Positions 6,687-11,740 of a DNA stretch of 11,740 nucleotides are shown in pieces; the first letter of the stretch is position 1; the number at the start of each line of letters is the position of its first letter. The DNA comes from Euryarchaeota archaeon UBA538 (GTDB taxonomy: Archaea > Thermoplasmatota > Poseidoniia > Poseidoniales > Thalassarchaeaceae), in NCBI GenBank assembly GCA_002499325.1, contig DALC01000020.1, forward strand, positions 2,424 to 14,163. The letters are read 5' to 3'. Both the position numbers and the translations under genes were made by a program. Below the pieces are notes generated by a model that was not told the origin of the DNA, did no database searches, and saw nothing but the letters and a program-made list of their open reading frames with translations.

Positions 6687-8237
6687 ATGACTGTCGCAGT
6701 TGTATGGTTCAGGAAATCACTCAGGCTCCATGATAATGAGGCACTGACATGGGCCTGTAGCTCCGATGAAGTGGATAGTATACTTCCAATATTTATCTTT
6801 GAGGAACAAGAGCTCAGAGGCGAAGGAGAAGGACTGGGATTTAACAGATTGAGATTCATCAGTCAATCCCTCAGAGATCTTGACAACAGACTCAGTGATA
6901 ATCTTGGACTGCGCCTGAAGATATTCTCCGGAAATTATCTGGAAATATTGGGAAATATTAGGGAGGACCTTGAGGGAGAGAAAATATGTTTGGCATACGA
7001 GTACTGCTCGGAGCCAAGACTCAGGAATTGTGAAGTGATCCTGAGGGATTGGTCAAAGGTTTCTGATGATTTCAGGACAGAGACATTCCCTGCAAGACAC
7101 ACACTCTTGGACATTGAAGAGGTTGTAGGAACCAAGGACTTCAAGAAGCCTAAATCGATGAAGGATATGGAAATAATCTTCAGAAGGCACCTGGATGTTA
7201 ACTCACTGGGATTCTATGACGTGGGAGATCCTCTTCCAGTTCCAAATAGCTCCAAATCGATGAACACTGTTGGGCTATCGGGGAGTGTCATGGAAATATC
7301 TGATTTGGAAAGTTCCATCATGAGGATTTATCCAGACAGGGAGGATGATATCCAATACTTCACAGGAGGGGAGACAGAAGCATTGGAGAGACTCAGGAAT
7401 AAAGTCACAGATAGAGTACAATTTGTCAATGATTTCAGGAAGCCAAAGACTGTATCTACGAATTCAAAAGATGATCCCAGAGAGCCCAGTACGACTGGAC
7501 TATCCCCTTACCTGAGTAGCGGATGCCTGTCTGCTAGAATGCTGTGGAGAGAGTGTGAGAAATCCTATCTGACTGGTAGCCATACAAAGCCTCCTGAGTC
7601 ATTGCACGGGCAGATGATGTTCAGAGAGATGTTCTACCTACTTTCTAGATCTGTGGAGAACTGGGATAGTGACGTTTCAAATGAGAGCTGCATTGAAGTG
7701 GAATGGGATGACTTCGACAGAGAAAAAATCTCAGCCTGGGAGACAGGGAATACCGGGTATCCGTACATTGACGCTATGATGAGGCAACTGGATAAGACCG
7801 GATGGATGCACCATCTTGGCAGACACGCAGTGTCGTGCTTCCTGACCAGAGGCCAGTTGTGGCAGAACTGGACTCATGGGAGGGACGTGTTCGAAAGGAA
7901 GCTACTCGACAGTGACTGGGCGTTGAATAACGGAAATTGGCTATGGCTTGCTGGAGTGGCCCCGTTCTCCATGCCTTATTATCGGATATACAACCCATGC
8001 CCCGATTCCAAGTCCAGTCTGAATGTAGAGACTGTTAACGCAGATTTCATCAGATACTGGGTCCCAGAGCTTCGGTCCTTTCCATCGAAATATATTTTCG
8101 AACCGCACTTAGCCCCGACTTCTGTTCAGAGAACATCGAACTGCATAATTGGGGAAGACTACCCCTTCCCGATTGTAGATAGAAAACTCAGTAGGAAGGA
8201 GAATCTTATTCGATTCAAGTCCAGTGTCCAAACATAA
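6687..8237 (+). CDS. Photolyase of the (6-4) photolyase / animal cryptochrome type
   Basis: 516 residues from ATG 6687. The N-terminal antenna (Rossmann-like) domain opens VVWFRKSLRLHDN (5-17). The FAD domain starts near 240 and holds TTGLSPYLSSGCLS (269-282), TGYPYIDAMMRQL (356-368), GWMHHLGRHAVSCFLTRG (372-389), FERKLLDSDWALNNGNWLWL (402-421), YWVPELRSFPSKYIFEP (457-473) and CIIGEDYPFPIV (486-497). The HHLGRH block carries His376 and His380, matching His354/His358 that (6-4) photolyases use to repair (6-4) photoproducts; cyclobutane-dimer enzymes have a different sequence here. Asn414 matches the Asn beside flavin N5, and Trp418, Trp395 and Trp340 line up as an electron-transfer chain. Light-driven repair is therefore likely, although a sensory role cannot be excluded. 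A second photolyase follows 61 bases later. Confidence 0.93.
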   Translation: MTVAVVWFRKSLRLHDNEALTWACSSDEVDSILPIFIFEEQELRGEGEGLGFNRLRFISQSLRDLDNRLSDNLGLRLKIFSGNYLEILGNIREDLEGEKICLAYEYCSEPRLRNCEVILRDWSKVSDDFRTETFPARHTLLDIEEVVGTKDFKKPKSMKDMEIIFRRHLDVNSLGFYDVGDPLPVPNSSKSMNTVGLSGSVMEISDLESSIMRIYPDREDDIQYFTGGETEALERLRNKVTDRVQFVNDFRKPKTVSTNSKDDPREPSTTGLSPYLSSGCLSARMLWRECEKSYLTGSHTKPPESLHGQMMFREMFYLLSRSVENWDSDVSNESCIEVEWDDFDREKISAWETGNTGYPYIDAMMRQLDKTGWMHHLGRHAVSCFLTRGQLWQNWTHGRDVFERKLLDSDWALNNGNWLWLAGVAPFSMPYYRIYNPCPDSKSSLNVETVNADFIRYWVPELRSFPSKYIFEPHLAPTSVQRTSNCIIGEDYPFPIVDRKLSRKENLIRFKSSVQT

Positions 8238-8269
8238 TTTTTCCAATACAAATTGGTTTGAAACTGGGA

Positions 8270-8276
8270 TTTATAC
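8270..8276 (+). promoter_or_regulatory. TATA box before the second photolyase
   Basis: TTTATAC lies 29 bases before ATG 8299, in the short gap after the first photolyase. It suggests that the second gene has its own leaderless transcript and supports ATG 8299 as the start rather than the in-frame GTG 8224. Confidence 0.6.
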
Positions 8277-8298
8277 TTGTACTATCTATTGTACATAC

Positions 8299-9831
8299 AT
8301 GCCTGTGGACGTAGTCTGGTTCAAGAGAGACTTGAGGGCGAGGGACCATGTCCCGTTACTCAGCGCCTCACTTTCCGGAAGACCGGTGATCTGCTTGTAC
8401 ATACTTGAAACCGAGAGGCTTGAACAGAAGGATACTGACCCTATTCACATCCAGTGGGAGCTTGATTGTGCTGCTGACCTATCCAGAACTCTCACTGACT
8501 CAGGGGCATTCTTGCACTACGGTTTGGGCGATGCCACCGAAGTACTGGATGCAATACATTTGGAGCATGGTATTGAGAGGCTTCTATCGCATGAGGAAAC
8601 TGGAAACACATGGTCGTATTCGAGGGACATTAGTGTGTCTAATTTTTGTAAATCGAGGGGGATTAAGTGGATCGAGTACCCTAACAACGGAGTCGTTAGG
8701 AGACTTGGGAATAGAGACGGCTGGAAGAGAGAGAGGGACAAGAGAATGCGTGATTCCTTGAGCTCTCCTCCAATATTCAAGGAGTGCATTCCCTTTGAAG
8801 GTTCAGTACCGGCATTGGAGGATATTGGCTTCACTCCCAGAGAGTTGTTATACAGGCCTAAACCCGGGGAAAGAGCGGCGATTGACAGGCTAGATTCATT
8901 CCTAGAGAGAGACAGCAAGGAATACAGGTGGGCCATCTCAAGTCCTGTTCTCTCCGTAAAGCATGGCTCTGGTTTGTCTCCGTACTTCTCATCCGGCTCC
9001 CTCTCAATGAGGAGAGCTGTCCAGAAAACTAATTCGAGAATCGATTGGATCAGGAAAAATAAATCCCAAGTTGAGGATCATGGGGAATGGATCAAAAGCC
9101 TCTCGTCATTCAGAAGGAGGCTAGCATGGAGATGTCACTTCATCCAAAAAATGGAGATGAAATCTGACTTGGACACAGTAGCACAAAATCCCATTATAGA
9201 CCGTAACATGAGCAGGGAGATGGATGCTGAGAAGTTTACCAGGTGGAAGTCTGGAAAGACTGGGTGGCCTTTCTTGGATGCCTGTATGAGGCAATTGAGT
9301 TCGACGGGTTGGATAAACTTCAGAATGAGAGCAATGATAATGTCGGCGGCCTCATACAATTTGTGGCTACCATGGAGAGAGACTGGATCCTACCTAGCTA
9401 GGCAGTTTATCGACTATGAGCCAGGAATACACTGGTCACAGGTAGGGATGCAGTCAGGGACTACTGGGATTAATACAATCAGGGCATACTCCATGACGAA
9501 ACAGGGAAGAGATCAAGATCCCGGAGGGAGCTATATCAGAAAGTGGGTTCCAGAGCTTTCCATGGTTCCTACTAAATTTATTCATGAGCCGTGGAAGATG
9601 CCATTGGAGCTCCAAGAATCGTTATCGTGCTTCATCGGAGATTCATACCCCGCACCAGTGGTCGATGAGGTCGAAAGCAGGAAGTCCGGGATTAGCAGGA
9701 GCTACTCGGCTAGAGGAGGAGAGGAGGCCAGATTGATTAGCAAGGAAGTTCTGAAAACCCATGGAAGTCGAAGAAGACCGAGGAAGAGGAAGGCTGAGAG
9801 TTCCAAGGGTACACAACAGAAGCTTTTCTAG
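8299..9831 (+). CDS. Photolyase/cryptochrome-family protein with divergent flavin pocket
   Basis: 510 residues from ATG 8299, chosen because the family start PVDVVWFKRDLRARDH follows at once and a TATA box is at the leaderless distance. Antenna domain about 1-135; FAD domain about 200-455 with GLSPYFSSGSLS (225-236), GWPFLDACMRQL (322-333), GWINFRMRAMIMSAASYNLW (337-356), PWRETG (358-363), DYEPGIHWSQVGMQSGTTGI (372-391), WVPELSMVPTKFIHEPW (416-432) and FIGDSYPAPVVD (445-456). It is only a distant paralogue of the gene before it. Where class I photolyases have D-x5-NNGGW, this has DYEPGIHWSQV: the Asn at flavin N5 becomes His378 and the first electron-transfer Trp becomes Val382, while the next Trp (359) stays. 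The last 30 residues are very basic (GSRRRPRKRKAE) and end QQKLF. Its substrate is unknown; DNA photorepair is the family default. Confidence 0.85.
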   Translation: MPVDVVWFKRDLRARDHVPLLSASLSGRPVICLYILETERLEQKDTDPIHIQWELDCAADLSRTLTDSGAFLHYGLGDATEVLDAIHLEHGIERLLSHEETGNTWSYSRDISVSNFCKSRGIKWIEYPNNGVVRRLGNRDGWKRERDKRMRDSLSSPPIFKECIPFEGSVPALEDIGFTPRELLYRPKPGERAAIDRLDSFLERDSKEYRWAISSPVLSVKHGSGLSPYFSSGSLSMRRAVQKTNSRIDWIRKNKSQVEDHGEWIKSLSSFRRRLAWRCHFIQKMEMKSDLDTVAQNPIIDRNMSREMDAEKFTRWKSGKTGWPFLDACMRQLSSTGWINFRMRAMIMSAASYNLWLPWRETGSYLARQFIDYEPGIHWSQVGMQSGTTGINTIRAYSMTKQGRDQDPGGSYIRKWVPELSMVPTKFIHEPWKMPLELQESLSCFIGDSYPAPVVDEVESRKSGISRSYSARGGEEARLISKEVLKTHGSRRRPRKRKAESSKGTQQKLF

Positions 9832-9836
9832 AAAAG
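9823..9836. repeat. 14-bp perfect palindrome spanning two convergent stop codons
   Basis: CTTTTCTAGAAAAG reads the same on both strands. Its central CTAG (9828-9831) holds both stop codons, so each of the converging genes ends in CTT TTC TAG, Leu-Phe-stop. The TTTT on either strand could also help end transcription in both directions. Confidence 0.85.
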
Positions 9837-10925
9837 ATCGTCGTCGTCTTCAGGGGCGTCAAAGGACATCATCTTGGATGGTGCCTTGGCTGTCGCCTTA
9901 GCGGGCTTCGTGTCTTCGCTCTCCTCTCTTCTTCTAGCATCAGCGGCCTCTTGCTCCAGGAGCTCTAGCTCTTCAGGAGTCAGTCCACTCTCCTTTGCAA
10001 GCTTGATTCTTCTCTCGTCCCTTGCCCTGATCTCCATAAGTCTCTGTCTTGCTTTGTCATAGTGTTGCATCATGTACATCGCGTCATGCTCAAGAAGGGG
10101 GGAGTCCGAAATTATGGTAATATCCATCCAATCCCCTTCTTCGGCCAGGAATTCAGCGAACGGTTCGAATTTGAGGTCTGATTTCTTGATCTGGGTGTAG
10201 TGAAGCGCATTTCCCATCCTGTGCTCAATTCCCGCAAAGTGACAGTAGAACTTGCTGCCACCGTAGTTCTCCCTGACCATGTCGAAAAGCTCGGCGTAGT
10301 CCTCACTGGTCCTCATGGAACCGTGCCCCCTGGCATGGATATGTCCGATATTGAGGACTGGGACAGTCCCTTCGACGTGATTGCAAACTTCCAGTACCTC
10401 TTCGACAGTGCCCCAGAGCTCCTGCCTACCAGATGTCTCTATCCCGACTAGTGATGGCTCTTGTTCGGAAATCCATGGGAACGCGGTGTAAGCATCCTCA
10501 TCTTGTTCGCCCCATATTTCCCGGACCCTGTCCACAATGCCTGAGAAAATATTTGCGACCTGTTCATTGGCCTCAGTTCCCGGGTCGTACTCGCCATATG
10601 GCCCTACGTGGTAGACGAGATGCCTAGCATTGATTATCTTCCCAGCTTGCATCGATGCCTCCATCTTAGCTAGAGACCGATTCCTCTCCCTTCTCTTTCC
10701 AAGAAGTTCCGCATAGTAAGGGCCGTGTAGGTTCATCTCGATTCCAGAGTCCCACGAAAGAATGCCGGCCTGCCAATATTGGTCGAAGTGCTTTGGCTGG
10801 ACTGGCCTTACAGTCTGGATTTCCATTGCCTCCAAACCCAACGCGGTGATATCATCCATCCCTTCAACGATTGTCCTCCCTTTGCAAGAGAGGGGAACTC
10901 CTGCTGGACCTAATTTGAGTGGCAT
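9828..10925 (-). CDS. nfo: Endonuclease IV family protein (AP endonuclease-like TIM barrel)
   Basis: 365 residues from ATG 10925; GAGGG seven bases upstream and the family start MPLKLGPAGVPLSCKGRT support this over an upstream extension of 32 residues. Endonuclease IV cuts DNA 5' to abasic sites. Metal-ligand motifs in order, with E. coli Nfo equivalents: MNLHGPYY (His67, H69), VYHVGPYG (His106, H109), GIETSG (Glu162, E145), LNIGHIHARG (Asn192 and His195, D179/H182), CHFAGIEH (His229, H216), ALHYT (His242, near H231) and IISDSP (Asp273, E261). Most ligands are kept, but Asp179 reads Asn and Glu261 reads Asp. After residue 300 comes a charged helical extension with an Ala/Lys/Pro linker and the acidic tail EDDDDLF. 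The gene converges on the second photolyase, sharing its stop bases. Repair role likely; exact activity unproven. Confidence 0.85.
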   Translation of the reverse strand: MPLKLGPAGVPLSCKGRTIVEGMDDITALGLEAMEIQTVRPVQPKHFDQYWQAGILSWDSGIEMNLHGPYYAELLGKRRERNRSLAKMEASMQAGKIINARHLVYHVGPYGEYDPGTEANEQVANIFSGIVDRVREIWGEQDEDAYTAFPWISEQEPSLVGIETSGRQELWGTVEEVLEVCNHVEGTVPVLNIGHIHARGHGSMRTSEDYAELFDMVRENYGGSKFYCHFAGIEHRMGNALHYTQIKKSDLKFEPFAEFLAEEGDWMDITIISDSPLLEHDAMYMMQHYDKARQRLMEIRARDERRIKLAKESGLTPEELELLEQEAADARRREESEDTKPAKATAKAPSKMMSFDAPEDDDDLF

Positions 10926-10958
10926 ACTTGTTCCCTCGCGGGTCCGGCCGAAAGGATG

Positions 10959-10973
10959 CCCCTTCAAAAGGGG
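10959..10973. repeat. Inverted repeat CCCCTT-N3-AAGGGG upstream of the endonuclease IV gene
   Basis: A perfect six-base stem with a three-base loop in the 86-base gap before the gene. It sits between the TATA-like element (10978-10988, minus) and ATG 10925, so it could be an operator half-site pair or a small leader hairpin. Confidence 0.5.
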
Positions 10974-10977
10974 TTTC

Positions 10978-10988
10978 TGATAATATGG
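10978..10988 (-). promoter_or_regulatory. TATA-like element for the endonuclease IV gene
   Basis: CCATATTATCA on the minus strand. A start of transcription about 25 bases on would fall near 10957, giving a leader of about 30 bases with the weak Shine-Dalgarno GAGGG (10933-10937). Confidence 0.35.
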
Positions 10989-11011
10989 CCTAATGTGCGT
11001 CTGGGAACAAT

Positions 11012-11662
11012 TTACTCCCACGAGGCGGCTGCCCTAATCCCCTCTATTCCCGCACCAGATAGAGGGAGTGCCTTTAGGAAGCCTGCAAGCCACCTCAGAC
11101 CTTCTGATTCACCCGAGGATTGAGCCTGAATATTATCGAGCGCATGGGCCACTTTAGCACAACTATCACTTTCCGAATACCCGCATACGAGTGGGATCAT
11201 AGTCTTCTCCCTCACCCTTGACAGGAAGTCGGATCCATCTGACCCCTCAAGCTTTGAGATAGCATGTAGCGAGTCGCTCGTGAAGAAGAGAACGTGTATC
11301 TGCCTCACCTTTTCTATGACTTGCCCCCATACCATAGAGATTGACTCTGGATCTGAGGGCATATCGACTATCATCACATTCCTACAGCCTTCTAGTTCTG
11401 CGAAAGTCATAGAGGCGGACCAAGCCATTGCCGGAGATGGCCCGGCGGTAACCATGGACGTCGAGTTGACTACCCAATGTGCCATGGCCATTTTCTCCTT
11501 CCAGTCTATGGCGCCGTGATTGAACGATTCAAAATTCTCACTAGGATTCGAGGTTACGATAGAGGACTTCAGGCCCAATGAAGAGGCTATTGCAATTAGC
11601 TGACTGGCCTTATCGCTCCCCTCAGGATCCCCCAGTGCTATCATCCTGACGCCCTGTTCCAT
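11012..11662 (-). CDS. Short PfkB/ribokinase-fold-like protein, probably degenerate
   Basis: 216 residues from ATG 11662; TTG 11683 is an in-frame alternative and a stop (TAA, 11693-11695) closes the frame above it. Parts resemble PfkB sugar kinases such as 2-keto-3-deoxygluconate kinase: DKASQLIAIASSLGLKSSIV (17-36) like the 'NvAiaLarLG' helix; AIDWKEKMAMAHWVVNSTSM (51-70) like 'iDW...ArwfHltGit'; VMIVDMPSDPESISMVWG (96-113) like the 'D.NyR..lW' strand; and SEGLRWLAGFLKAL (186-199) where kinases have the GAGD-AF-aGFL motif. The catalytic Asp of GAGD is not visible, and the chain is about 100 residues shorter than a normal PfkB enzyme, with the lid region missing. It could be a pseudoenzyme, a decaying gene or an unrelated Rossmann-like protein. 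Codirectional with endonuclease IV, 86 bases apart. Confidence 0.6.
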   Translation of the reverse strand: MEQGVRMIALGDPEGSDKASQLIAIASSLGLKSSIVTSNPSENFESFNHGAIDWKEKMAMAHWVVNSTSMVTAGPSPAMAWSASMTFAELEGCRNVMIVDMPSDPESISMVWGQVIEKVRQIHVLFFTSDSLHAISKLEGSDGSDFLSRVREKTMIPLVCGYSESDSCAKVAHALDNIQAQSSGESEGLRWLAGFLKALPLSGAGIEGIRAAASWE

Positions 11663-11692
11663 GGCCGAACCTGGGGAGGTCAAGTGATAGGA

Positions 11693-11740
11693 TTAGTGGT
11701 CTAGCTTCCACCTTAGCAATGCAATAGCCCCGCCCATTCC
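11693..11740 (-). CDS. Possible C-terminal end of another gene (partial)
   Basis: The minus-strand frame is open from the window edge and reads GMGGAIALLRWKLDH before TAA at 11693-11695, about 30 bases above the next start. Fifteen residues are too few to identify. It shares its frame with the PfkB-like gene, so a single gene broken by one stop codon is also possible. Confidence 0.25.
   Translation of the reverse strand, partial: GMGGAIALLRWKLDH

Noticed and set aside
8224..8298. Upstream extension of the second photolyase from GTG 8224
   Set aside because: The 25 added residues overlap the previous gene, do not belong to the family start, and contain the TATA box that serves ATG 8299.
8517..8936. 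Open frame of 139 codons on the minus strand inside the second photolyase
   Set aside because: Antisense shadow with no recognisable motif or start signal.
10926..11021. 32-residue N-terminal extension of the endonuclease IV-like protein
   Set aside because: It covers the TATA-like element and the inverted repeat; the family begins at MPLKLGPAG, with GAGGG ahead of it.
1..11740. Search for CRISPR arrays, insertion sequences, phage genes or toxin-antitoxin pairs
   Set aside because: No regularly spaced repeats, transposase or integrase motifs, or toxin-antitoxin-like small gene pairs were seen; all large frames are accounted for.

Overview
The window looks like a compact chromosomal segment of an uncultured archaeon, most likely a surface-ocean euryarchaeon of the Poseidoniales/Marine Group II type or a close relative. 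Reasons seen here: an archaeal multi-OB-fold RPA with a zinc finger, next to its RPA-associated partner; an archaeal-type endonuclease IV; TATA-like boxes placed about 25-29 bases before start codons (leaderless transcription); very tight packing; and two photolyase genes, which fit life in sunlight. The lineage is inference; no phylogenetic marker was computed.

Layout. 38-2172 (+): a protein that resembles porphobilinogen deaminase (HemC) but lacks several catalytic motifs, followed by a protein with three SAP-like helix-extension-helix modules. 2169-4831 (-): an operon of RPA and RPA-associated protein, coupled by a 4-base overlap and a near-perfect Shine-Dalgarno. 4832-5063: a divergent promoter region with one doubtful 50-codon frame. 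5064-6469 (+): bacterial-looking MogA and RNase PH, coupled by ATGA. 6494-6569 (-): tRNA-Phe(GAA) with encoded CCA, facing the RNase PH gene. 6687-8237 (+) and 8299-9831 (+): two different photolyase/cryptochrome-family proteins, each with its own TATA-like box. 9828-10925 (-): endonuclease IV-like protein. 11012-11662 (-): a short, degenerate-looking PfkB/ribokinase-fold protein. No gene-free stretch exceeds 300 bases.

How it fits together. Five of the ten protein genes of any confidence serve single-strand DNA handling or DNA repair (RPA, RPA-associated protein, two photolyases, endonuclease IV), so the window reads as a genome-maintenance neighbourhood with RNA maturation (RNase PH, tRNA) and molybdenum cofactor synthesis (MogA) embedded in it. 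I see no defence island, CRISPR, transposon or prophage signature. The most unusual items are the eukaryote-like (6-4) photolyase, its paralogue with a rebuilt flavin pocket, the HemC-like/SAP pair, bacterial-type RNase PH in an archaeon, and a 14-bp palindrome that ends two converging genes with the same Leu-Phe-stop.
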